Shown here: piece by piece, positions 26,231 to 33,789 of the stretch
How the letters are laid out: each line of letters opens with the position of its first letter
How positions within the stretch are numbered: the first letter of the stretch is position 1
DNA from: Luteitalea pratensis
GTDB lineage: Bacteria; Acidobacteriota; Vicinamibacteria; Vicinamibacterales; Vicinamibacteraceae
Length of the DNA: 64,000 nucleotides
Reading direction: 5' to 3'
Assembly (NCBI RefSeq): GCF_001618865.1
Contig: NZ_CP015136.1
Span: 1,647,001 to 1,711,000 of the forward strand
The notes under the pieces: model-generated
What the model was told of the DNA's origin: nothing
What the model saw: the letters and a program-made list of their open reading frames with translations, nothing else
The model's database searches: none
Program-made: the position numbers and the translations under genes

Positions 26231-29200
26231 GTGAAGCCGTTTCGACCACTGCACCGCGTCCTCGTTCTGGCCCTGGTAGCGTGCGCATCGCTGGCCTTGC
26301 CGACGATCGCCGCTGCCCAGGCGCTGTATGGCAGCCTCACCGGCACGGTGACCGATAACACCGGCGCCAGCATTCCTGGCGTGACCGTGACGGTCACCAA
26401 CGAAGGGACCGGGCTGAAGCTCGATACCGTAACCGACGGCCAGGGGCTGTACACCATTCGCAACGTGATGCCGGGTACCTACACGCTCAATGCGGTACTG
26501 CAGGGCTTCAAGACCTTTGCGCAAACCGGCATTCCGCTGACCGCCGGCAACATCCTGCGCGTCAATGCGACGCTCGAAATCGGCGCTTTGACCGAGTCGG
26601 TCACCGTGACCAGCGAGGCAGCGCTCCTGAAGACCGACAAGGCCGACGTGAGCGTCGAACTGCAGCCCAAGGCGATCACGGACATGCCGTTGAACCAGTA
26701 CCGGAACTACCAGGCTTTGATGAACCTGGTGCCCGGTGCGACCCCCGGGGCGTTGCAGAATTCGACGGGCTCGACGCCGCAGCGCTCGCTCCGCACGGCC
26801 GTCAACGGAACCAACCCGAACAACAACAGCACCCGCATCGACGGCTCGGCCAGCATCAACATCTGGCTGCCACATCACGCGGGCATGGTGGCGTCGGCCG
26901 AGACGATCGACAACGTCAACATCGTCACCAACAGCTTCGATGCCGACACGGGCATGGCCGGTGGCGCCGCGATTGCGGTTGTGACCAAGTCGGGCACCAA
27001 CAACGTCCGCGGATCCGCGTTTTTCTTCCACAACCGTGACGATTGGAATGCCAACACGTTCTTCAACAACGCCAACGGCCTCGTCAAGCCGCCGGTCGAC
27101 AACTCGATCTACGGCGGCACGCTGGGTGGCCCGATCGTCAAGAACCGTCTCTTCTATTTCGGGTCGTACGAGCGGTTCGAAGAGGAGCGCGGGCTTCAGG
27201 AGACCTTTTCGGTGCCGACGGCGCGGATGCGCAACGGCGACTTCGGCGAGGTCCTGGCGGCCTTTCCGACCTTCCGCATCTTCGATCCTCTGACCGGCGC
27301 GGCTAACGGCACGGGGCGCGAGTTCTTCCCGGGTGCCGTCATCCCTGCCAACCGTATCAGCCAGATTGCGCGGCGCATCCAGGAAACGTACCCGGCGCCC
27401 AACACGACGGCTGACCTGAATCGCAACGGCATTGCCGACGACTACGCGGTCGCGCGCGCGCCGATGTTCGACCGGGACAACTACGACGCCAAGGTGTCCT
27501 GGAACCGCTCCACGGCACACCAGATCTGGGGCAAGATCTCGTACCTCAGGGCGGACGCTCAGGATCGCTTCCTGCTCGGATTCGACGGGAGCGCGCCCGC
27601 GCCGACGGAGGTGATCGCGCCGGTCTTCGGCCACACCTGGACGCTCTCGCCGACGCTGATCCTCGACGGGAGCTTCGGTGTCACGCTGAACGAGCAGTCG
27701 GCCTTCAACCCGGACTACGGCACCAACTACGGGTCCGATATCTGGGGCATCCCGGGAACCAACGGTGGAGACATCCGGCAGAGCGGCATGCCGAACGTCG
27801 CCACGGGCCTCAGCTCGCTCGGCAACACCAACGTCTCGAACCCGTACTTCTGGAACACCTCGGTGTACTCGTTTTCGCAGGCGCTCACCAAGGTGGCCGG
27901 TCATCACGAGCTGCGTCTCGGCTACGACCTGAACCACCTGTCTATGGAGCATTGGCAGCCTGAAATCGGCAACTTCGGTCCGCGCGGCGGGTTCACGTTC
28001 AGCGGCAACGTCACCGGCGCATCGGGGTATCAGCCGGTTAGCGGTGGCGGCTTCAACGGCTATGCCGCGTTCCTGCTCGGCCTGCCATCCAGCTCCGGCA
28101 AGAGCGTGCAGGCCGAGGAGATGACCACGCGCGAATGGCAGCATGGCCTGTACATCCGCGACCGCTGGCAGGTGAACGACAAGCTCACCCTCAACGGTGG
28201 GCTGCGCTTCGAGATGTACCCGACCATGACCAGGGCGGATCGCGGCATCGAGCGGCTGGACTTCAGTACCTGGAACGTCCTGCTCGGCGGCCTGGGTGGC
28301 AATCCGAGCAACGTCGGCGTCAAGGGCAAGCCGGTCTACGTGGCGCCGCGCTTCGGCGCCGCATATCGTATCGACGACAACACGGTGTTCCGCACCGGCT
28401 ACGGCATCACCGTCAACCCGCTGCCGTGGTCGCGTCCGCTGCGTGGCTTCTTCCCGGCCACGATCGCGTTCAGCCAGGCGGCCGCGGGCAACAACTTCAT
28501 CGGCTCGCTCGAGCAAGGTATTCCGCCGATCGCGACCCCGGACCTGAGCACCGGCAGCGTGCTCTTGCCGCGTGGCGTGGACATGCGCACGCCGAACCTC
28601 GATAACGTCGATCGTGCCTACCTGCACCAGTGGAACGTCACGCTGGAGCGCCGCTTGCCGTTGGACCTCGTCACCAGCGTCGGCTACGTGGGCACCCGGA
28701 CCAACGGCGGGTACGCCTACATCAATCAGAACTACGCGGAGCCGGGAGGGGGCGAGGCAGGTCGCCGGTACTTCGCGCAGGCGGGCAGCGCCAGCATCCA
28801 GGACTGGGGCAACTGGACCACCAGCAAGTACCACTCGTTGCAGGTGGCGGTAAACCGTCCGTTCAAGAACGGGTTGCTCGTCAAGGGCGCCTACACCTGG
28901 AGCAAGGCCATGAACATGGCCGACGAGGATGGCTGGCAGGATCTCGTGTGGAATATCTCGAGCCAGTTCGACCGCAACTACGCCAGGGCCGGTTACGACC
29001 GCACCCACGTGTTGCAGATGGGGTTCGTCTACGAGTTGCCCTTCATGCGCGAGAGCCAGAACATCCTCGGCTACGTCGTGAAGGATTGGCAGGTGAACGG
29101 CATCTACTCGGCGTTCTCGGGCGTGCCGTTCACCATCGGCGGCAACAACACGCAGTTGCTCGCGTCTGGCGCCGGCTCCATCACAGCCAACCAGAATGGC

Positions 29201-29530
29201 GACTTCAACGTGATCAACGACCCGAGCCGCGACGTCAAGTGGGTCGACGTGTCGGTCTTCTCGAACCCGAGCGGCTCGCAGTGGGGCAACTCGGGCCGCA
29301 ACGCCTTCCGTGGACCGTCGGTGTGGAACCTCGATCTCTCGCTGTTCCGCAACATTCCGTTTGGCCGCTACCGCATGGAGTTCAGGGCCCAGGCGTCCAA
29401 TGTGCTCAATCACACGCGGTATAACAACCCCGATACCGGCATCAACAACGCGACGTTCATGCAGTTCGTGAATTCCGGGTCGTACGACGCCAACCGCGTG
29501 ATTCAGCTGGGGCTGCGCTTCCAGTTCTAG
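26231..29530 (+). CDS. TonB-dependent receptor with N-terminal carboxypeptidase-regulatory domain (Oar-like)
   Basis: 1099 residues from a GTG at 26231 with GGAGG 5 bases upstream; the longer frame upstream is non-coding. The signal peptide ends near IAAAQ. Residues about 30-115 form a carboxypeptidase-regulatory-like (Ig-type) domain (GSLTGTVTDNTGASIPGVTV). A plug domain follows (about 130-270; MPLNQYRNYQALMNLVPGATP, GTNNVRGSAFFFHNRDDWNA). The rest is a long beta-barrel ending in QLGLRFQF with the terminal Phe of outer-membrane proteins. It should import large or oligomeric substrates using TonB. Neighbours (toroid hydrolase, SDR, epimerase) suggest uronic-acid oligosaccharides. Confidence 0.9.
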   Translation: MKPFRPLHRVLVLALVACASLALPTIAAAQALYGSLTGTVTDNTGASIPGVTVTVTNEGTGLKLDTVTDGQGLYTIRNVMPGTYTLNAVLQGFKTFAQTGIPLTAGNILRVNATLEIGALTESVTVTSEAALLKTDKADVSVELQPKAITDMPLNQYRNYQALMNLVPGATPGALQNSTGSTPQRSLRTAVNGTNPNNNSTRIDGSASINIWLPHHAGMVASAETIDNVNIVTNSFDADTGMAGGAAIAVVTKSGTNNVRGSAFFFHNRDDWNANTFFNNANGLVKPPVDNSIYGGTLGGPIVKNRLFYFGSYERFEEERGLQETFSVPTARMRNGDFGEVLAAFPTFRIFDPLTGAANGTGREFFPGAVIPANRISQIARRIQETYPAPNTTADLNRNGIADDYAVARAPMFDRDNYDAKVSWNRSTAHQIWGKISYLRADAQDRFLLGFDGSAPAPTEVIAPVFGHTWTLSPTLILDGSFGVTLNEQSAFNPDYGTNYGSDIWGIPGTNGGDIRQSGMPNVATGLSSLGNTNVSNPYFWNTSVYSFSQALTKVAGHHELRLGYDLNHLSMEHWQPEIGNFGPRGGFTFSGNVTGASGYQPVSGGGFNGYAAFLLGLPSSSGKSVQAEEMTTREWQHGLYIRDRWQVNDKLTLNGGLRFEMYPTMTRADRGIERLDFSTWNVLLGGLGGNPSNVGVKGKPVYVAPRFGAAYRIDDNTVFRTGYGITVNPLPWSRPLRGFFPATIAFSQAAAGNNFIGSLEQGIPPIATPDLSTGSVLLPRGVDMRTPNLDNVDRAYLHQWNVTLERRLPLDLVTSVGYVGTRTNGGYAYINQNYAEPGGGEAGRRYFAQAGSASIQDWGNWTTSKYHSLQVAVNRPFKNGLLVKGAYTWSKAMNMADEDGWQDLVWNISSQFDRNYARAGYDRTHVLQMGFVYELPFMRESQNILGYVVKDWQVNGIYSAFSGVPFTIGGNNTQLLASGAGSITANQNGDFNVINDPSRDVKWVDVSVFSNPSGSQWGNSGRNAFRGPSVWNLDLSLFRNIPFGRYRMEFRAQASNVLNHTRYNNPDTGINNATFMQFVNSGSYDANRVIQLGLRFQF

Positions 29531-29598
29531 GCAACCTTCGCTTGCTTCGCAAGCTCGGTTGCCAACGCTCATCATCGGGGCCCGCCTCGGGCCCCGAT
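29531..29598 (+). terminator. Double hairpin after the first TonB receptor
   Basis: Immediately after the stop a compound hairpin (outer stem GGCAACC/GGTTGCC, inner stem CTTGC/GCAAG with loop TTC) is followed by CAACGCTCATC. A second stem follows: ATCGGGGCCC at 29574-29583, loop GCCTC, GGGCCCCGAT at 29589-29598. Then comes GAAGTTCTAG. The same layout, with different stem sequences, follows the second TonB receptor. Confidence 0.65.
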
Positions 29599-29653
29599 GA
29601 AGTTCTAGTTCGCCGCCGCTCGCTCAAGCGAGTTCGGCTCATTACGCTCAACG

Positions 29654-29677
29654 ACGGGCGGCCAAACGGCCGCCCGT
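29654..29677 (+). terminator. Strong GC hairpin, probable terminator
   Basis: ACGGGCGGCC at 29654-29663 and GGCCGCCCGT at 29668-29677 with loop AAAC, followed by TGTAGTT. Third hairpin module downstream of the receptor. Another small stem (CTCGC/GCGAG) lies between, near 29620-29635. Confidence 0.6.
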
Positions 29678-29786
29678 TGTAGTTCCAATCGACTCACTCT
29701 CCGGGGGCCTCACGCCGGGCTGCGGCCGGCGTCTCACAGGAAATCCCTGGATGGGAGGCCCGCAGCGGCGATACTCTGCGGCTCTC

Positions 29787-30569
29787 ATGAGCACCTACCT
29801 CGATTCCCTCTTTTCCCTCGACGGCAAGGTCGCCGTCGTCATCGGCGGCACCGGCGAACTCTGCGGCGCCATGGCCGAGGGCCTGGCCGGCGCGGGCGCC
29901 GAAGTCGTCCTGGTCGGTCGTAGCCTCGAGAAAGCCGAGGCGCGCCTGACGAAGATCGCCGCCGCCGGCGGCTCGGGCTGGTTCCACGCCGCCGAGGCCA
30001 GCAGCAGGGCCGAACTCGAGGCCCTGCGCGACGCCGTGCTCGAACGCAGCGGCCGCATCGACATCGTCGTCAACGGCGCCGGCGTCAATTCCGCCACGCC
30101 GTTCTTCGACATCGCCGACGAGGAATTCGACCGCATCGTGCGAGTCAACCTCCAGGGGGTGTTTCTCGGCTGCCAGGTGTTCGGCAAGTACCTCGTGGAG
30201 CGCGGCCAGGGCGGCTCGATCATCAACCTCGGCTCGATGTCCGGCGTCGTGCCGCTGTCGCGCGTGTTCACCTATTCGGCCACCAAGGGCGCCGTGCACA
30301 ACCTCTCGCTCAACCTCGCCCGCGAGTGGGCGCCGCACAAGGTGCGCGTCAACGTCCTCGTCCCGGGCTTCTTCCCGGCCGAACAGAACAGGAAAGTGCT
30401 CACCCCCGACCGCGTTGCCAGCATCATGGGCCACACGCCGATGAAACGCTTCGGCGAGGCCCGCGAACTGATCGGCGCCACGCTGCTGCTCGCGAGCGAC
30501 GCCGCGGGTTCGTTCATCACCGGTGAAGAGCTGATCGTGGACGGCGGCTATCACGCGATGTCGATTTGA
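29787..30569 (+). CDS. SDR family oxidoreductase, likely fructuronate/mannonate reductase type
   Basis: 260 residues from the ATG at 29787. Rossmann motif in [20 protein letters not shown] (TGxxxGxG-like), [15 protein letters not shown] (NAG), catalytic Ser in [13 protein letters not shown] and YxxxK in [14 protein letters not shown], and a C-terminal [15 protein letters not shown]. Classical SDR of about 260 residues. The next gene, 33 bases downstream, resembles tagaturonate/fructuronate epimerase. That supports D-fructuronate to D-mannonate reduction, as proposed for SDR-type enzymes of uronate pathways. The substrate is inferred from context only. Confidence 0.85.
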   Translation: MSTYLDSLFSLDGKVAVVIGGTGELCGAMAEGLAGAGAEVVLVGRSLEKAEARLTKIAAAGGSGWFHAAEASSRAELEALRDAVLERSGRIDIVVNGAGVNSATPFFDIADEEFDRIVRVNLQGVFLGCQVFGKYLVERGQGGSIINLGSMSGVVPLSRVFTYSATKGAVHNLSLNLAREWAPHKVRVNVLVPGFFPAEQNRKVLTPDRVASIMGHTPMKRFGEARELIGATLLLASDAAGSFITGEELIVDGGYHAMSI

Positions 30570-30602
30570 GCGCCCGCCACGGCCAGGCGCGAACATCCTC
30601 TT

Positions 30603-32423
30603 ATGTCTGCCATCAACGCGTTCCTTCTCGAGCACGATCTGCTCATCGCGCAGAACCCCTGCATCAGCCCGGATTTCTGTCTGGACTGGGCGGCGTTATC
30701 GGCCGACGTCCAGACGGGCCGGGTCAGGGAATACTCCAAGAGCCGCTTTGCCACCGCGGCTGGCGAGTGGACCCTGCTCGAGAACGCTTCCGGCGACTGC
30801 GCCTGGAAACTCCACGCCGCCGCCACGCCGCTGGCCGAAGGTGTCGCCCTCGGCGACGCGACCTGCTTCCCGGCCAGCTGGGCGAACCTGCTCACGTTGA
30901 AGAACCTCGTCCAGGAGCACGACCCCGGCTCGACGATCTTCCCGACCGCCGGAGCGAACCTCGGGCGCAGCACGCTCGGCGTTGGCGCGCGCTTCACCAC
31001 GCTGCACTGGCCGGCCGTCGAGTGGGCGATGAGCGCGCTCGGGATCGGCCTCACCGCCAATCAGAACTCCATCCCGCGCGAACTGGTCTACGACGTCGAT
31101 GCGATGCTCGGCGACCGGCTCGACACCGTGCCGTTTCCCTTCATCGGCACCCACGTCCCGGAGGGGCACCAGGGACAGAGCGTGGAGGGTATGAGCCACG
31201 GCTGCGTGCTGTCGAAGCTCAGGACGGGCTTCCACCGGACGCGCATTGCCTGGTCGTTCAACGCCGACCACCAGCCCATCGGAGGCAAGTTCGACGCCCG
31301 TGAGGACGCCCTCGTGCAAGGGTGCCTGCTCGCCAGCTACATCACCTTCGATCTCTCGCCCGAACTCGCGCTCAGTCTGTCGGCCAGCCTCGCCGACATC
31401 CCGGTCGATGTCGTCGCACAGGCTCGGGCGCGTGTCGCCGCCGCCGGCCTGGACCTCGACGACGCCGTGTTCACCCAGCTGCTCGCGACGGTGTGGACGC
31501 CGATGCGCAAGATGAAGCGCCGTGACGAGCAGTACGCCGCGGCTCGCGCGGCGGCGTTCACCACCGCCGTCGGCCGCACCTACCTGCGCGAACTGTCCAT
31601 CGACGAGCTGCCAGGACTGACCACGCCCGAGACCACCGCCATCATGCTGGCGCTCTGCGAGGTGCTCGGCATGCCGGTGGACTTCGTGGCGCCGGCCTTC
31701 GGCTTCCAGAAGAACACGCCGTATCCCGACAACGCCGCCCTGCGCACGCTCATCGAGCGGCAGTGGAACGTCTGCAAGGAGTTTGGCTCCAGCATCGGCT
31801 TCCACTCCGGCTCCGGCAAGTCGGCCGAGAACTACCAGGTCATGGGCCAGGTCACGGGCGGCGCGCTCGAGATCAAGACCAGCGGGCGCTATACGTACGA
31901 GATGGGTGTCGCTCTGGCGCAGTCCACCGATGCGACCGACGCCGCCCTGTGGCGCGACTGGTACAGGTTCACCGTCGACATGGCCGTGGCCGGCGCCTTC
32001 AGCCCCGACGCCACCGAGCAGAAAATGGCCCGGACCTTCGTCGAGACGACGCTGACCGCCATGGGACAGCCGGGCGACGTCTTCACGTCCCCGGCCGACT
32101 GCCACGCCGCGCTCGAGGCGTTGACGCCTTCGGCCGACCACATGATCTTCTTCGAGTACAACTTCCTCTACGTGCTGGCTGCCGGCGGCCGTCCGGAGAA
32201 GTCCGCGCTCGGCGATCACACGCCGGCGGGCTACGCCCAGCGCGCGCGCTTCTACGCCATCAGCCCACAGGCCCGGTTGGGGTTTTCCAAGCGCGTCGCC
32301 GCTTACCTCGTCTTCCTCGCCAGGACCACCGGCCTCTCCTCCAGCGAGCGTTGTGTCTCTGCCAGCCACCGCCTCGACAGCTACACCACCCTCGACGCGA
32401 TGCTCGACGACATCAGTCGGTGA
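30603..32423 (+). CDS. Tagaturonate/fructuronate epimerase-like protein
   Basis: 606 residues, no signal peptide. The C-terminal half has the motif pattern of the UxaE family: GSSIGFHSGSGKSAENYQVM, ALEIKTSGRYTYEMGVALA, MIFFEYNFLYVLAAGG. Upstream are VDFVAPAFGFQKNTPYPD and a barrel-like N-terminus. UxaE interconverts D-tagaturonate and D-fructuronate in bacteria that degrade galacturonate without altronate enzymes. Together with the upstream SDR it would form a two-step route to mannonate. It is longer than typical family members (about 480-500 residues), so an extra N-terminal segment is present. Assignment is from motifs remembered, not from a search. Confidence 0.6.
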   Translation: MSAINAFLLEHDLLIAQNPCISPDFCLDWAALSADVQTGRVREYSKSRFATAAGEWTLLENASGDCAWKLHAAATPLAEGVALGDATCFPASWANLLTLKNLVQEHDPGSTIFPTAGANLGRSTLGVGARFTTLHWPAVEWAMSALGIGLTANQNSIPRELVYDVDAMLGDRLDTVPFPFIGTHVPEGHQGQSVEGMSHGCVLSKLRTGFHRTRIAWSFNADHQPIGGKFDAREDALVQGCLLASYITFDLSPELALSLSASLADIPVDVVAQARARVAAAGLDLDDAVFTQLLATVWTPMRKMKRRDEQYAAARAAAFTTAVGRTYLRELSIDELPGLTTPETTAIMLALCEVLGMPVDFVAPAFGFQKNTPYPDNAALRTLIERQWNVCKEFGSSIGFHSGSGKSAENYQVMGQVTGGALEIKTSGRYTYEMGVALAQSTDATDAALWRDWYRFTVDMAVAGAFSPDATEQKMARTFVETTLTAMGQPGDVFTSPADCHAALEALTPSADHMIFFEYNFLYVLAAGGRPEKSALGDHTPAGYAQRARFYAISPQARLGFSKRVAAYLVFLARTTGLSSSERCVSASHRLDSYTTLDAMLDDISR

Positions 32424-32494
32424 CCAGCACGGACTCGCGCTGCCGTCGCCGCTCCAGGGGACTGGGTCCGAAACCACAAGACAATCGACGACAC

Positions 32495-33355
32495 ATGTTC
32501 AAACGGCAGACTGAAGGCGCGGTGGTGTGCTCCAGTTGCGGCACGCTCGTGGGCGTGCGGGACGCGACATGCCTCAATTGCGGCCGCCGCAATCCGGGAC
32601 TGTGGGGCTATGCGCCGCTGCTGCGCCGGCTCGGCCAGGACCTCGGCTTCGTGTCGCTGATCACGACCGCCTGCGGGGTTCTCTACGTGCTGACGCTGCT
32701 GATGTCAGGGCAGCGAATACGGATGGGCGGGCTCTTCTCGATGTTGTCGCCCGACATGGCGAGCCTGTTTCTCTTCGGCGCCAGCGGCGCGGTGCCGGTG
32801 TTCGGGTATGGACGATGGTGGACGGTACTCAGTGCGGGCTGGCTGCACGGCGGGCTCCTGCACGTCGTGTTCAACATGATGTGGGTGCGCCAACTGGCGC
32901 CGGCGACGGCCGACATCTACGGCCCCGGCCGCACGGTCATCCTGTACACCGTCGCAGGGGTGTGCGGCTTCATCGCGAGTTCGGCCGCCGGAGTCGTGCT
33001 GGTGTGGATGCCGCTGCCGATGCTGCGCGGCGCGCAGTTCACCGTCGGCGCGTCGGCCGCGATCTTCGGCCTGCTCGGCGCGCTGGTGTACTACGGGCGG
33101 CGCAGCGGCATGAGTGCGGTGCGGAGCCAGGCGGTGGGCTACGCGATCATGCTGGGATTGTTCGGCCTGGTCATGCCGGGCATCGACAACTTCGCGCACG
33201 CGGGCGGGTTCGTGGGCGGTTACCTGGCCGGCCGGATCATGGATCCGCTGCGGCCCGAACGACTCGACCACCTGCTGATCGCGCTGGCCTGCCTCGCCGC
33301 CTCGGCGCTCGCCATCGTGGCGTCGATCGCGCTGGGCCTGCCGCAGCTGCGCTGA
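32495..33355 (+). CDS. Rhomboid family intramembrane serine protease with zinc-ribbon N-terminus
   Basis: 286 residues from the ATG at 32495; the longer frame upstream is antisense shadow. A short zinc-ribbon-like segment (CSSCG at about 12-16 and CLNCG at about 27-31) precedes six helices. Catalytic features: WWTVLSAGWLHGGLLHVVFNMMWV (the HxxxHxxxN helix), the nucleophile in GASAAIFGLLG (about residue 190) and the catalytic His in NFAHAGGFVGGYLAG. An inner-membrane protease is expected. Substrate unknown. Confidence 0.92.
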   Translation: MFKRQTEGAVVCSSCGTLVGVRDATCLNCGRRNPGLWGYAPLLRRLGQDLGFVSLITTACGVLYVLTLLMSGQRIRMGGLFSMLSPDMASLFLFGASGAVPVFGYGRWWTVLSAGWLHGGLLHVVFNMMWVRQLAPATADIYGPGRTVILYTVAGVCGFIASSAAGVVLVWMPLPMLRGAQFTVGASAAIFGLLGALVYYGRRSGMSAVRSQAVGYAIMLGLFGLVMPGIDNFAHAGGFVGGYLAGRIMDPLRPERLDHLLIALACLAASALAIVASIALGLPQLR

Positions 33356-33370
33356 CAGACGTTAACCGGC

Positions 33371-33412
33371 CTGAGGCCTGAGGCCTGGGACCTGAGGCCT
33401 GAGACGTGAGAC
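33371..33412. repeat. Heptanucleotide array, unit CTGAGGC
   Basis: Six 7-base units: CTGAGGC, CTGGGAC, CTGAGAC, GTGAGAC variants. It directly follows the rhomboid stop. The 434-base gap to the next gene also holds a family C copy, a second array and hairpins. Confidence 0.8.
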
Positions 33413-33538
33413 ACGCCGATTGGGGGCCAGATCGGCGGTCGGCCTTCGGCCTTCGCGTCAGGTCCTGGCGCCGACCGCCCATGCCCGGTTCCGCTTCATC
33501 ACGCGGCCGTGCCGCGACAACTTCCCGGATTCGCGTCG

Positions 33539-33565
33539 GGCCGGGCTCGGAGAGCCGGCCCGACC
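33539..33565. repeat. Family C hairpin element
   Basis: GGCCGGGCTCGGAGAGCCGG then CCCGACC; nearly identical to 24243-24268. Confidence 0.75.
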
Positions 33566-33600
33566 GTTGATCGTCATCGAGCGGCGACTGGCGCGTTCTT

Positions 33601-33633
33601 CAGACCTGAGACCTGAGACCTGAGACCTGAGAC
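33601..33633. repeat. Heptanucleotide array, unit CTGAGAC
   Basis: Nearly perfect repeats of CTGAGAC (4-5 copies), related to the unit at 33371-33412 and, in reverse complement, to the arrays at 44887 and 54388. Confidence 0.8.
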
Positions 33634-33655
33634 GCTCCGTCTGACCACAGACACG

Positions 33656-33689
33656 AACGGCCCCGGAATCTCGCGATCCCGGGGCCGTT
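33656..33689. terminator. Hairpin between convergent rhomboid and TonB receptor genes
   Basis: AACGGCCCCGG at 33656-33666 pairs with CCGGGGCCGTT at 33679-33689 (11-base perfect stem, loop AATCTCGCGATC with further pairing). It can act on either strand. Confidence 0.6.
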
Positions 33690-33715
33690 GTCGTGCCTTG
33701 ATTCGGTCTAGAACT

Positions 33716-33789
33716 TCGGCGGACTTCCCTTTGAGGAGGTCCGCCGATGAGCGTTGCCCGCCGAGGTCGCGGAGCGACCGGAGGCGGGG
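33716..33789 (-). terminator. Double hairpin after the second TonB receptor
   Basis: On the minus strand after the stop: a compound hairpin CCCGCC-TCC-GGTCGC-TCC-GCGACC-TC-GGCGGG, then CAACGCTCATC. A second stem follows (TCGGCGGAC at 33716-33724 pairing with GTCCGCCGA at 33739-33747), then GAAGTTCTAG. The linkers CAACGCTCATC and GAAGTTCTAG are identical to those after the first TonB receptor although the stems differ. Confidence 0.65.

Noticed and set aside
26111-29575. 1154-codon open frame on the minus strand opposite the first TonB receptor
   Set aside because: No signal peptide or domain motifs; composition typical of antisense frames in GC-rich genes. The plus strand shows a full receptor with signal peptide, plug and terminal Phe.
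30696-32477. 593-codon frame antisense to the epimerase-like gene
   Set aside because: Gly/Arg/Glu-rich with no domain; shadow of strong codon bias.
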